Shown here piece by piece: positions 14,483 through 23,568 of a DNA stretch of 44,817 bases (within the stretch, counting starts at the first letter, position 1; every line of letters begins with the position of its first letter). This DNA comes from Amycolatopsis acidicola (GTDB taxonomy: Bacteria; Actinomycetota; Actinomycetes; Mycobacteriales; Pseudonocardiaceae), in contig NZ_VMNW02000079.1 of assembly GCF_007713735.2 (NCBI RefSeq), forward strand, positions 1 through 44,817, in the 5' to 3' direction. The notes beneath the pieces were generated by a model that ran no database searches, was not told where the DNA came from, and saw nothing but the letters and a program-made list of their open reading frames with translations. A program made the translations under genes and the position numbers.

Positions 14483-16639
14483 GTGCTGGTTCGAATGCTC
14501 GTCGGCGTGCTGATCACGGTGGCGGGACTGGCTTTCGCGGGACGGCGGGCCTGGTGGCTCTACCGCCTCATCGGGTCGGGGCAGCCGCTGCACGGCCGCT
14601 TCGACGACCTCGGGCGGCGGATCGGCGCCCAGCTGGAAGAGGTCTTCGGGCAGCGCAAACTGCTCAAATGGTCCGTGCCCGGCGTGGCGCATTTCTTCAC
14701 GTTCTGGGGCTTCGTGATCCTGGCGTCGGTCTACCTCGAGGCCTACGGCAGCCTGTTCGACGAGACCTTCAGCATCCCGTGGATCGGGCACTGGGCGGTG
14801 CTCGGGTTCCTGCAGGACTTCATCGCGGTGGCGGTGCTCCTCTCGCTCGTCACGTTCGCGATCATCCGGCTGCGCAACGCCCCCGACCGCCAGGAGCGCA
14901 AGTCCCGCTTCTACGGCTCGCACCTCGGCGGCGCGTGGCTGATCCTGCTGATGATCTTCAACGTGGTCTGGACGATGTTCCTGTTCCGCGGCTCCTCGGC
15001 GGCGGCGGGCACGTTCCCCTACGACAACGGCGCCTGGGTCTCGCTCGGCCTCGGCAAGCTCATCGGTCTCGCGGGGCATGACACCGCCGTGGTGCTCGAG
15101 GACGTCGGGCTGCTGCTGCACATCGGCGTCATGCTGGTGTTCCTGGTGATCGTGCTGAACTCCAAGCACCTGCACATCTTCCTGGCCCCGCTCAACGTCA
15201 CGGCCAAGCGGATGCCCGACGGACTCGGCCCGCTGCTGCCGATGGAGTCCGGCGGCGAGCCGATCGACTTCGAGGACGCCGACGAGGACGCCGTGTTCGG
15301 CCGCGGCAAGATCGAGGACTTCACGTGGAAGGGGATGCTGGACTTCGCCACGTGCACCGAATGCGGGCGCTGCCAGTCCCAGTGCCCGGCGTGGAACACC
15401 GGGAAACCCTTGTCCCCCAAGATGGTCATCATGGACCTGCGGGACAGCCTGTTCGACACCGCGCCCTACCTGATCGGCGGGAAGGACCAGGCGGACCGCC
15501 CGGAGGTGCCGCTCGTGGCGCCGAAGGACGAGGGCGGCGTGATCGACCCGGACGTGCTGTGGTCGTGCACCAGCTGCGGGGCGTGCGTCGAACAGTGCCC
15601 GGTCGACATCGAGCACGTGGACCACATCGTCGACCTGCGACGGCACCAGGTGCTGATCGAAAGCGCCTTCCCGACCGAGCTGGGCACCCTGTTCAAGAAC
15701 CTCGAGAACAAGGGAAACCCGTGGGGGCAGAACAACTCCGAGCGCCTCGACTGGGCCAAGGACCTCGGCTTCGAGGTGCCCGTGTGCGACGGCACGCTGG
15801 ACGACGCTGTCGAATACCTGTTCTGGGTCGGCTGCGCGGGCGCGTTCGACGACAACGCCCGCAAAACGGTGCGCGCCACCGCGGAACTGCTGCACCTCGC
15901 CGGCGTGAGCTTCGCCGTCCTCGGCGACGGCGAGACGTGCACCGGTGACCCGGCGCGGCGCTCTGGCAACGAGTTCCTGTTCCAGATGCTCGCGCAGGAA
16001 ACGAAAGAAACGCTCAACGCCGTCTTCGAAGGCCGCGAACCGGTCCAGCGCAAGATCGTCACCACCTGCCCGCACTGCCTCAACACCCTCGGCCGCGAAT
16101 ACCCGCAACTCGAAGGCCACTACGAGGTCGTACATCACACCCAACTGCTGAACCGGCTGGTGCGCGAGAAGAAACTCGTGCCCGTCGCCCCCGTCGCGGG
16201 CACCACCGTCAACGGCGTCGGGCCCGTGGAGGGCAAACCACTCACCTACCACGACCCGTGCTACCTCGGGCGCCACAACAAGGTCTACACCCCGCCGCGC
16301 GAACTGGTCCAGGCCACCGGCGCCACGCTCACCGAAATGCCCCGGCACGCCGAACGCTCCCTGTGCTGCGGCGCCGGCGGGGCACGGATGTGGATGGAGG
16401 AGAAGATCGGGAAGCGCATCAACCTGGAACGGGTCGACGAGGCGCTCGGCACCGAGGCGGGCACGATCGTCACCGGCTGCCCGTTCTGCAAGGTCATGAT
16501 CACCGACGGACTGGTGCAACGGCAGAACGAAGACCTCGGCCAGGACGTGGCCGTACGCGACGTGGCGCAGGTGCTACTGGAGTCGGTCACCCGCGAGGCC
16601 GCGCCCGAGACGACGTCCGACCGGTCCGCCCTCGGGTAA
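14483..16639 (+). CDS. etfD: EtfD-like membrane Fe-S oxidoreductase (heterodisulfide-reductase family)
   Basis: A 718-residue membrane protein. Residues 1-240 hold a cytochrome-b/NarI-like bundle of about six helices. Two [4Fe-4S] ferredoxin motifs follow: CTECGRCQSQCP near 291 and CTSCGACVEQCP near 362. Two CCG cysteine-rich domains end the protein, with GCPFCKVMITDG near the C-terminus. This is the layout of mycobacterial Rv0338c/EtfD, which takes electrons from electron-transfer flavoprotein to menaquinone during fatty-acid oxidation. GGAGGA at 14474-14479 supports the GTG start; ATG 14495 is an alternative. No etfAB genes are in the window, so the EtfD role is by family. Confidence 0.87.
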   Translation: MLVRMLVGVLITVAGLAFAGRRAWWLYRLIGSGQPLHGRFDDLGRRIGAQLEEVFGQRKLLKWSVPGVAHFFTFWGFVILASVYLEAYGSLFDETFSIPWIGHWAVLGFLQDFIAVAVLLSLVTFAIIRLRNAPDRQERKSRFYGSHLGGAWLILLMIFNVVWTMFLFRGSSAAAGTFPYDNGAWVSLGLGKLIGLAGHDTAVVLEDVGLLLHIGVMLVFLVIVLNSKHLHIFLAPLNVTAKRMPDGLGPLLPMESGGEPIDFEDADEDAVFGRGKIEDFTWKGMLDFATCTECGRCQSQCPAWNTGKPLSPKMVIMDLRDSLFDTAPYLIGGKDQADRPEVPLVAPKDEGGVIDPDVLWSCTSCGACVEQCPVDIEHVDHIVDLRRHQVLIESAFPTELGTLFKNLENKGNPWGQNNSERLDWAKDLGFEVPVCDGTLDDAVEYLFWVGCAGAFDDNARKTVRATAELLHLAGVSFAVLGDGETCTGDPARRSGNEFLFQMLAQETKETLNAVFEGREPVQRKIVTTCPHCLNTLGREYPQLEGHYEVVHHTQLLNRLVREKKLVPVAPVAGTTVNGVGPVEGKPLTYHDPCYLGRHNKVYTPPRELVQATGATLTEMPRHAERSLCCGAGGARMWMEEKIGKRINLERVDEALGTEAGTIVTGCPFCKVMITDGLVQRQNEDLGQDVAVRDVAQVLLESVTREAAPETTSDRSALG

Positions 16640-16701
16640 CTCCTGCTTCGAAGCGCCGCCGGGCTGCCTGGTGCTCCGGCACCCGCTTGTCCGGCCTGAG
16701 G

Positions 16702-17451
16702 TCAGTGCATGGATCCCTTGCGGCCCAACGTCTGCACGGGGGTCGCGCCGGGCCGCGTCCACTGCGGCGTGGGGCGGCCGGTGTCGCCCCAGGTGGAGTT
16801 CCCGTCCGCGTCGGTGCGCCAGGTCCAGCAGGCCGGATTCCCCTCCGGCCAGCCCTCGGGCTTGTCCTCCCACGCCTCGCCGCGACCGTGGACCGTCATG
16901 TCCAGCAGGTTGATCGACGGGTTGACCCGCTCATTGCCCCGGCCCGTCGTCGTGTACGTCAGGAACACGCGGTCGCCCTCGCGCAGGAAGCAGCTGATGC
17001 GGCCCATCCCGCCGCCGATCGGCGTGTCCAGCGAATACCAGGGCTGGGTGTAGCCCATGAACTCCACGTACGGGGCGACCTCGTCCCAGCGGCCCGCCGT
17101 CAGAACCGCATACGAGACACCGCGGGCGTTCAGATAGGCGTCGACGTCCTGCAGATGCCAGGCAGTGGTGGTGCAGCCTTCACACTGACCCTGGTGCGGC
17201 GCGCCGTCGTACCACATGTGCTGATAGGTGACCAGCTCGTCGCGGCCCTGGAACACGTCGAGGAACGGGACCGGGCCCGCCGCGCCCACCACTTCGGTCT
17301 TGCCGTCGAGCTCCACCATCGGCAACCGCCGCCGGGCCGCGGCGATCGCGTCGCCCTCGCGGGTGTGGGCCTTCTCGCGGACCAGGAGCTCGTCGCGGGC
17401 GGCCTGCCAGGTGGCGAAGTCGACGACGGGCGGGCGGCCGGGCAGCGTCAT
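16702..17451 (-). CDS. DUF899 thioredoxin-like family protein
   Basis: A 249-residue protein of the DUF899 group, a thioredoxin-like fold of unsettled function. It opens with PPVVDFATWQAARDELLVREK. A CEGCTTTAWHL segment takes the place of the usual CxxC redox motif, and FMGYTQPWYSLD and INLLDMTVHGRGE are conserved family segments. GGAGGAC just before the ATG marks the start. The orphan atpB-like gene ends 69 bases upstream on the same strand, so the two may be co-transcribed, but no functional link is known. Confidence 0.83.
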   Translation of the reverse strand: MTLPGRPPVVDFATWQAARDELLVREKAHTREGDAIAAARRRLPMVELDGKTEVVGAAGPVPFLDVFQGRDELVTYQHMWYDGAPHQGQCEGCTTTAWHLQDVDAYLNARGVSYAVLTAGRWDEVAPYVEFMGYTQPWYSLDTPIGGGMGRISCFLREGDRVFLTYTTTGRGNERVNPSINLLDMTVHGRGEAWEDKPEGWPEGNPACWTWRTDADGNSTWGDTGRPTPQWTRPGATPVQTLGRKGSMH

Positions 17452-17520
17452 GATGTCCTCCAGGATGGGATGTGCGGATATCAGAACAGACCCGCGCCGG
17501 CGCCGGAACTCATCGCGGGC

Positions 17521-18303
17521 TCAGTGCTCCCCGGCGAGCGCCGCCCCGATGTAGTTGGCCGAGAGCAACGCGAACACGTAGGCCTGGATCACCTGGATCA
17601 GCGCCTCCACGAACGTCATCAGGATCGCGAAGGCGAACGACACCAGGGAAACCGGCTTCGCCACCGCGCCGGCATGCAGCAGCAGGAACTCGCCGGAGAC
17701 GGTGAACACCATCAGGATCAGGTGCCCGGCGAACATCGCGGCGAACACCCGGATCGCCAGCAGCGCCGGGTCCAGCGCGAACTTCAGCGCCAGCTCGATC
17801 GGGGTCAGCAGCAAATACACCGGCTTCGGCGCGCCCGCCGGGAACAGCGTGCGCTTCAAGTACCCGCCGACGCCGTACTTGCGGACCCCCGCGTAGTGGT
17901 AAACCGGGTACACCACGAGGACGGCCAGCGCGAGCGGGAACCCGATCCGCGCCATCGTCGGGAACTGCAGGACCGGGATGAGCCCGAAGAGGTTGTTCAC
18001 CAGCACGAAGCTGAACAGCGCGAGGATGAGCGGGACGAACCGGCGGAACTCTCCCGTGCCGATCTGCTCGCGGGCGATCGTGTTCCGCGGGAACTCATAG
18101 GCGAGCTCGGCCGCGAACTGCACACGCCCCGGCACGATCTTCAACCGCCGCGACGCGAGCAGGAAGAACCCGGCGACGATGACGACCGAGCAGAGCACCA
18201 GCAGCATCGGCTTGGTGAGCCCCCAGAAGAGGGGCCCGAGATCGAAATCCCGTGCCGTGGGCGGGGTGAACGTGGCGTCGTCGGTGAGCACCAGCGCGGC
18301 CAA
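17521..18303 (-). CDS. atpB: Orphan F0 ATP synthase subunit a
   Basis: About 260 residues with five to six membrane helices, clearly ATP synthase F0 subunit a. The stator Arg essential for proton passage is kept at residue 185 (LLAIRVFAAMFAGHL), as are Glu233 and Gln240 in FVEALIQVIQAYVFALL. The usual RLFxNM motif reads RVFAAM, so the Asn is lost. The TTG at 18303 has GGAAGGAG six bases upstream; a GTG at 18336 is possible. No other atp genes lie beside it, whereas a normal atpB sits in the full ATP-synthase operon, so this looks like a second, solitary copy. Confidence 0.87.
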   Translation of the reverse strand: MAALVLTDDATFTPPTARDFDLGPLFWGLTKPMLLVLCSVVIVAGFFLLASRRLKIVPGRVQFAAELAYEFPRNTIAREQIGTGEFRRFVPLILALFSFVLVNNLFGLIPVLQFPTMARIGFPLALAVLVVYPVYHYAGVRKYGVGGYLKRTLFPAGAPKPVYLLLTPIELALKFALDPALLAIRVFAAMFAGHLILMVFTVSGEFLLLHAGAVAKPVSLVSFAFAILMTFVEALIQVIQAYVFALLSANYIGAALAGEH

Positions 18304-18345
18304 ACCGGACTCCTTCCCCCAGGCGGTCGGCACCACTCAAACTAC

Positions 18346-18731
18346 CGGAAACCGGGCACCTGGGGGTGGTATCGCGATATCGCGGGTGAAGGAATACCAC
18401 CGGGCCGGGCGGCGCCAGGACCCCCATCGCTGCGGCGGGACAGGCTTCGGGAGCCTGGCACCGGAGCGCCCGCCGCGCCGAGGGCGCTGCCAGCCCACGG
18501 GCCCGACACAACACCACCGCCCAGCCGCCCAAGCAGGCCGTGGAAACCGGGCAGCGAGGCCGACGCGGCCGCCATCGACGGAATTCTCGCCCGGCTATCC
18601 CGACACAGGCCCCCGGCGAAGCAAAGTCGTGGAAACCGAGCACCGCCGCGCGCTGCCGAGACAAGCGCTAGCCGACTAGCCCGAAAACACCACCGCCCCT
18701 CCGCCGATACACGCCACGGAAACCGGGCACC
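18346..18731. repeat. Second degenerate ~90-bp intergenic repeat array
   Basis: The core GGAAACCGGGCACC recurs at about 18346, 18540, 18629 and 18716, with a weak copy near 18450, giving a period of about 88-97 bp. The copies at 18540 and 18716 also share the upstream segment AACACCACCGCCC. The array fills most of the 508-bp gap between the atpB-like gene and the siderophore-reductase gene. Open frames across it are low-complexity and have no recognisable domain. Confidence 0.65.
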
Positions 18732-18811
18732 ACAGCGGCCGCCGCCCCACAAGCGCCGCCCATCACCGCCGCCGCTCCCGGCCACACAGGCCGACCCGCG
18801 CCGCGGCCTGG

Positions 18812-20134
18812 TCAGCCCAGTCCGGTGTGGCTCTTGAACAGCTCACCCGCCGTCGGGACCGGGCCGCGCGGCCAGCGGGACGGCTCCCACAGCGCCGAGC
18901 GCTTCAGTGCCTGTCCACAGTGGACGAACAGCTCGTCGATGTCCACCACCAGCGCCAGTTCCGGCGGCTTCCCGCGGTCGGCGAGCCGCGCCAGCAACGA
19001 CTCCTCCCGCACGATCCGCGCGCGGCCGTTGATCCGCAGCGCGTGTTCGATCCCCGGCACGATGAACAGCATCGCCACGCCCGGGTCGCGCAGGATGTTC
19101 CGCATGCTGTCCAGCCGCCGGTTCCCGCGCCGGTCCGCGATCGCGATACCGCGCCCTTCGTCGAGCACCACGATGCTGCCCGCCGGATCGCCCCGCGGCG
19201 ACAGGTCCAGCGCACCGTCCTCGCCCCCGGTGGCGAGCAGGAAGAACGTCGACCGAGCCAGGAACTCCGCCGAAACCGGGTCCACGTACGAGATCGACTT
19301 CTCCGCGATCGCCTCGTGCGGCGGCTCCACTATGGTGCGCAACTCGGCCTCCGACGCCACCTCCGTGACCGGGCTCCCCTTCCAGTACCCGGCGCAGTAG
19401 ATCCAGTCGTCCCGCCAGCCGCGTTCGGTCAGCTGCCGGTGCACCGCGCGCGCCAGCTTCGCCTCCCCCGCCACCCAGCCGTACGGGCGCCCGGCCGGGA
19501 ACTCGGTGGCACGCAAGGCTTCCAGCGTCGTCGAGCCCCGGGCGGAACGGGGCAGCCACCTCACCTGGACGTCGCCGGCCGTGGTGAACCGCTGCGTGTC
19601 CGAAGGCGACGCGACATCCAGAAACGCCAGCGCCTTCGCCCGCTCCGGCAACGCTTCGATGATCGAGCCGATCGCCGGCAACGCGGTCTCGTCCCCGACA
19701 AACAACTGCCAGTCCGCCTCGCCCGGCCGGTACTCCACGCCCGCCGGCGCGACAGTGCCCTTCGCCGGGGCCACGATGCCCAGAATGTCGCCAGGCCGCG
19801 CGCGCCGCGCCCAATCCGTGGCCGGGCCGTCGTGCCCGTGCGCGGCGAAGTCGATGTCGAACTCACCGGCCTCGGGCCGGTGCGCGCGGATCGTATAGGT
19901 GCGCAGGATCGGCCGCGCCTCGACCGGCATCGCGCGGTATTCGCCATACCAGTCCTCGCCCAGCGGCAGCCGCGGCACGAGCTGCCCGGCGGGCGGGATG
20001 AACAGCTTCACGCGCTGGTCATACCCACCACTGGTCAGCCCGCTCACCTCCGGACCGCCGAAGGTGAGCCGCAGCATCCCCGGGGTCACGCGACGGGCGG
20101 CCAGCACCGTCGCGTAACAGACCGCCGTGGGCAC
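18812..20134 (-). CDS. Siderophore-interacting protein fused to a PNPOx-like domain
   Basis: A 440-residue fusion. Residues about 1-255 are a siderophore-interacting NAD(P)H:flavin reductase: FAD contact RTYTIRAHRP near 78, then GDETALPAIGSIIEALP and AGEAKLARAVHRQL, which should reduce ferric siderophores to release iron. Residues about 275-440 form a pyridoxamine-phosphate-oxidase-like FMN barrel (FFLLATGGEDGALDLSPRGD, NRRLDSMRNILRDPGVAMLF). The GTG start lies one base beyond the stop of the binding-protein gene, so the two are translationally coupled. The added barrel may be a second flavin-dependent reductase step. Confidence 0.87.
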   Translation of the reverse strand: MPTAVCYATVLAARRVTPGMLRLTFGGPEVSGLTSGGYDQRVKLFIPPAGQLVPRLPLGEDWYGEYRAMPVEARPILRTYTIRAHRPEAGEFDIDFAAHGHDGPATDWARRARPGDILGIVAPAKGTVAPAGVEYRPGEADWQLFVGDETALPAIGSIIEALPERAKALAFLDVASPSDTQRFTTAGDVQVRWLPRSARGSTTLEALRATEFPAGRPYGWVAGEAKLARAVHRQLTERGWRDDWIYCAGYWKGSPVTEVASEAELRTIVEPPHEAIAEKSISYVDPVSAEFLARSTFFLLATGGEDGALDLSPRGDPAGSIVVLDEGRGIAIADRRGNRRLDSMRNILRDPGVAMLFIVPGIEHALRINGRARIVREESLLARLADRGKPPELALVVDIDELFVHCGQALKRSALWEPSRWPRGPVPTAGELFKSHTGLG

Positions 20135-20135
20135 G

Positions 20136-21122
20136 TCAGTGCGCCAGCGCCGACGAAGCCATCGGGACGATCTTGTCCAGGGCGTAGGTGATCCCCGGGA
20201 CGGTCGCGCTCGACATCGCCGTCGAGACCGTCTTGTCGTCGAACACGATCGAACGCCCCGCCTGCACCGACGGGATCGTCTTGAACAGCGGGTCGCCGGT
20301 CACCGAATCCGCGGTCACGCCGATCGGGAAGATCATCGTCAGATCGGCGTCGAGAAGATCGAGCCGTTCGTTCGACACCGTCACCGAGAAGCTGTCCCCC
20401 GCCTCCGCCTGGATCTTCGGCGAGTTCACGAACCCAAGCCTGGTCATCAGCTCGACCCGGCCGTCCCCGTTCACGTAGCCGCCGTAGCCGTTCACCGTCT
20501 TCGACCCGACCGCCACGGTCTTGCCCTTGAACTCCGGGTGCTGCGCCGCCGCGGCGGTGAACTTCGCGTCCAGGTCCGCCTTGAGCTTGTCCGCCTGCTG
20601 CGTGCGCCCCAGCGCCTTGCCGACCAGATCGAGCTGCTGCTGCCAGCTGGTCAAGTACGCCGTCGCGCCCTTCGGCACGCTGACCACCGGCACACCCAGC
20701 TTCGACAGCTGGTCGTAGCGGTCCTGCTTACCACTCGCGCGGGTGTCCAGGATCAGGTCCGGGTGCAGCGCGGCGAGCTGCTCCAGGTTCACGTCCAGAG
20801 TGCCGAGCATGGTGGGCGCGGTGGTGTAGCGCTGCGTCATCCACGGGCCGAGGCCGTCACCGCCGAAGGCCAGCCAGTCGGCGGCACCCACCGGCTGCAC
20901 GCCGAGCGCGACAGCGGTTTCCGCGTCGCCCCAACCCAAAGCGACCACCCGCTTCGGCTCGCTCTTGATCGTGACGTCACCGAACTGCGTCTGCACGGTC
21001 ACCGGGAACGCCCCGGCATCGGAGCTCCCCGTCTTCGCCCCGTCCTCTGTGGACGTCGTCGTGCCGCACGCGGCCAGCACCATCACCAGAACCCCGAGCA
21101 GGGCACCCCAAGCGCGTTTCAT
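20136..21122 (-). CDS. Iron-siderophore ABC transporter substrate-binding lipoprotein
   Basis: A 328-residue lipoprotein of the FecB/FepB class that captures ferric siderophores outside the membrane. A signal peptide ends in the lipobox VLAACG. The KRVVALGWGDAETAVALGVQPVG start and the LEQLAALHPDLILDTRAS segment are typical. Of two in-frame ATGs, the one at 21122 is nine bases after GGAGG, whereas 21131 touches it, so I choose 21122. An iron box overlaps the promoter. No permease or ATPase gene is adjacent; those must lie elsewhere. Confidence 0.9.
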   Translation of the reverse strand: MKRAWGALLGVLVMVLAACGTTTSTEDGAKTGSSDAGAFPVTVQTQFGDVTIKSEPKRVVALGWGDAETAVALGVQPVGAADWLAFGGDGLGPWMTQRYTTAPTMLGTLDVNLEQLAALHPDLILDTRASGKQDRYDQLSKLGVPVVSVPKGATAYLTSWQQQLDLVGKALGRTQQADKLKADLDAKFTAAAAQHPEFKGKTVAVGSKTVNGYGGYVNGDGRVELMTRLGFVNSPKIQAEAGDSFSVTVSNERLDLLDADLTMIFPIGVTADSVTGDPLFKTIPSVQAGRSIVFDDKTVSTAMSSATVPGITYALDKIVPMASSALAH

Positions 21123-21140
21123 CCCAGCCATCCTCCACGT

Positions 21141-21159
21141 TAAGCTTTGGCTACCCTAA
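21141..21159 (-). promoter_or_regulatory. IdeR/DmdR-type iron box
   Basis: TAAGCTTTGGCTACCCTAA on the plus strand reads TTAGGGTAGCCAAAGCTTA toward the gene and matches the consensus TTAGGTTAGGCTAACCTAA at 14 of 19 positions. It lies just upstream of the ribosome site of the siderophore-binding gene, where iron-loaded IdeR/DmdR would block transcription. Confidence 0.75.
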
Positions 21160-21204
21160 CCAGGCGAGGGGACGAATCGGAAGGTGCCCTCCATCACGGG
21201 ATGA

Positions 21205-22671
21205 TCAAAGTCGCGCGGCGCCGGCCCATTCACGCAGGAACCGCTTCCGCAGCTCCTCTCCCCGCACGGCCGCCCGCTCGTGCAGAACCCCGAGCACGAA
21301 CGCCTCGCGCGGACCGGTCATCCCCGCGAGATCGCGCAACAACTTCCGGGTCTCCACGAGATCATGGTGGTCGCCGAGCGTCGTCTGCACCCGCTTCGAG
21401 CCGCGCCGCCACTCTCGCACACGACGGCCGAACACCGGCCGCACCGCGTCCGCGGCATACCGCGCCTGCTTCGCCTTCTTACGCACGGAATGCAACGCGG
21501 AGTCCTCGTCCTCGGCGTCGGACAACTCGTCGACGGCACGCACGAGCCGCCGGTCGGCCCGATCCAACGCGTGCTGCAATTCGCGACGCGCGGGCAGCCC
21601 GGCGTTCTCGGTCAGCGGCGGCTCAGACGTCAGTTTCTCCAGCGCACCAAGCAAAGCCGCATACCGCGCGCTGTCGAGCGCGGCCGCCACCGAATCCCAC
21701 GCCTCTCGTTCCGCCCGCTCGAAATGCTGGTCCACGACGCGTCGCGCGCTCGACGTCTCCCCCGGCAGACCGGTGAACTGCCGCGCCAGCCCCTCGCGCA
21801 GGACTTCGAGATCACGGGCGTCGGACAGCACCCGCCCCAGCCACTGCAGCTCGTCGGCCAGCTCGCGCGTCCGTCCGCGGTCCAGCACGCGCCGGAACGA
21901 CCTGAGCGCGCTTCGTAAGCGGCGCAAGGAAACCCGCAGCTGGTGCACCGCGTCCTCCTCCTGCTTCCGGACGCCGATGTCCCAGCGGCGCACCGCGTCG
22001 ACCTGATCACGGAGATACGCCAGCACCACCTCACCCGCGGTCGAACCCCGTCCGACGTCCTCGTCCTCGGGCAGCCAGTCGGCCAGCAGCCGCTTCAGCT
22101 TCGAGGGCCAGTGCCCCGGCCGCGCCCCGGAGTTCGTCAGCTCCTCGCTCAACGTGTCCAGCAGCCCGGTGTCGGCACCCTCCTCGAGTTCGACCTCCAG
22201 TTCCCGCCAGCCGTCCAGATGGACCTCCGCGCCCGCCTTCTCCCCCGTCACATGATCATCGGTCAGCACGGCGAGCCGCCGCCCGGCCGCGTTGCACAGC
22301 TCGTAGGTGTAGCGCTCAGTCTTCAGCCGGGCGATTTCCGTTATCCGGGCGCCTTTCGCGTAGGGCTCCATGCGCTCGCGAAGCTCGGCGGGCAGCTCGT
22401 CGGACAACGGCAGCTGGTACTCCTCGCGGGTGTCCTTCCCGGCGGGCACCTTCAGATGCCACCCCGCGTCGCCGCCGCCCGCGCGTCTGCGCAACGTGAC
22501 CCCGGCCTTGAGCAGCCGGCAGTCCTCGGTGTCGTAGTAGACCGCTTCCAGGGTCGCGAGTTCCGGCGACCGCTGGGTCACGATCGGGCCGACCCCGGAC
22601 AGGTCCGGGACCGCCCGCCCCGGATCCAGCTCGAATTTCCGCTCTCTCTCCACGAAAAGCGCACCAGTCAT
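21205..22671 (-). CDS. CYTH and CHAD domain protein
   Basis: A 488-residue two-domain protein. The CYTH domain (about 1-200) opens with the signature ERERKFEL and has the alternating charged residues (TLRRRAGGG, WHLKVP) that line a triphosphate tunnel. The CHAD domain (about 215-480) is a helical bundle with conserved His/Arg helices, including EDAVHQLRVSLRRLRSALRSF and LHSVRKKAKQARYAADAV. CHAD proteins bind inorganic polyphosphate, and CYTH enzymes hydrolyse triphosphates, so polyphosphate handling is likely. The start lies 3 bases after the LysR stop, implying coupling to that gene. Confidence 0.9.
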   Translation of the reverse strand: MTGALFVERERKFELDPGRAVPDLSGVGPIVTQRSPELATLEAVYYDTEDCRLLKAGVTLRRRAGGGDAGWHLKVPAGKDTREEYQLPLSDELPAELRERMEPYAKGARITEIARLKTERYTYELCNAAGRRLAVLTDDHVTGEKAGAEVHLDGWRELEVELEEGADTGLLDTLSEELTNSGARPGHWPSKLKRLLADWLPEDEDVGRGSTAGEVVLAYLRDQVDAVRRWDIGVRKQEEDAVHQLRVSLRRLRSALRSFRRVLDRGRTRELADELQWLGRVLSDARDLEVLREGLARQFTGLPGETSSARRVVDQHFERAEREAWDSVAAALDSARYAALLGALEKLTSEPPLTENAGLPARRELQHALDRADRRLVRAVDELSDAEDEDSALHSVRKKAKQARYAADAVRPVFGRRVREWRRGSKRVQTTLGDHHDLVETRKLLRDLAGMTGPREAFVLGVLHERAAVRGEELRKRFLREWAGAARL

Positions 22672-22674
22672 TCC

Positions 22675-23565
22675 TCAGGGTTGCCCCGGCCGGGTGACCG
22701 GAAAACCCGCCGCGACGCGGCAAGCGTCCGCCCACGCCCGCGCGGCGGCGCCGGGTTCCTTGTCCCGCAACAAGATCAGCCCGATCGGCGGATGCGGCGG
22801 CGCCGGATCGAGCCGATGCACCTCGACCGGCGGCCCGGGCGCGCGGGCCGCCGAAGCGGCGACCAACGCGACGCCCAGTCCGGCCGCGACCAGCTCCCGG
22901 ATGCTCGCCGCGCTGTGCGTCTGGAAGCGGATCTCCGGCTCGAACCCCCGTGCCGCGGCGCGCAAGATCTCATGCAGCCCGCTTCCCTCGGGCAGGCAGA
23001 CGAACGGCTCGCCACGGACGTCGTCGAGGGAGCTGACCCGGCGGCCGCCGGGCGGGGTGATCAGCACGATCTCTTCCGGCGCAAGCACTTCGGCGGAGTA
23101 CCGGCTCGCCAGATCGGCGTGCACGGGCCCGAGCACGACGTCGACCGTGCCGGCGTCGAGCTCCGCGAGCAGTTGCGCGATCAGCCCGGTCCGGAGTTCG
23201 AGCATGACACCGGGATAGGCCCGGCTGAACCCGGCGAGCAGCGACGGCAACTCCAGCGAGCCCAGCACCTGCGTCACCCCGACGCGCAGGGATCCGCGCA
23301 GCACGGCCGAAAGCTCGTCGAGATCGGCGCGGACCCCCTCGACCTGAGCCAGGATTTCCCTTGCCCTGGCGAGAAAAAGGCGGCCCGCGGCGGTGAGCTG
23401 CACGGTCCGCGTGGTGCGTTCCAGCAGGGTGATGCCCAGTTCCCGTTCCAACCGCTTGATCTGGGCGGACACGGCGGGCTGCGCGATCCGCAGCTGTTCG
23501 GCGGCGCGGCTGAACCCTCCGCACCGCACGACCGCCTCGAAGTAGACCACCTGGCGAAGCTCCAC
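22675..23565 (-). CDS. LysR family regulator
   Basis: A 296-residue LysR-type activator. The winged helix-turn-helix occupies residues 1-60 (VELRQVVYFEAVVRCGGFSR, then AAEQLRIAQPAVSAQIKRLE), and a periplasmic-binding-like sensor domain follows. The GTG at 23565 gives the usual LysR N-terminus; the frame extends 11 codons upstream, through the operator, and that part is unlikely to be translated. It diverges from the aldo/keto reductase gene, the standard layout for a LysR protein and its target. The effector is unknown. Confidence 0.87.
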   Translation of the reverse strand: MELRQVVYFEAVVRCGGFSRAAEQLRIAQPAVSAQIKRLERELGITLLERTTRTVQLTAAGRLFLARAREILAQVEGVRADLDELSAVLRGSLRVGVTQVLGSLELPSLLAGFSRAYPGVMLELRTGLIAQLLAELDAGTVDVVLGPVHADLASRYSAEVLAPEEIVLITPPGGRRVSSLDDVRGEPFVCLPEGSGLHEILRAAARGFEPEIRFQTHSAASIRELVAAGLGVALVAASAARAPGPPVEVHRLDPAPPHPPIGLILLRDKEPGAAARAWADACRVAAGFPVTRPGQP

Positions 23566-23568
23566 AGA

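Noticed and set aside
16670..16683. Hairpin between EtfD-like and DUF899 genes
   Set aside because: Only five base pairs (GGTGC/GCACC); too weak to call a terminator.
18342..18785. 147-codon minus-strand open frame upstream of atpB
   Set aside because: Its Gly/Ala/Arg-rich content follows the ~90-bp DNA repeats and it has no ribosome site or domain.
16258..18837. 859-codon plus-strand open frame over the EtfD end, DUF899 and atpB
   Set aside because: It crosses three real genes on both strands and has no recognisable domain.
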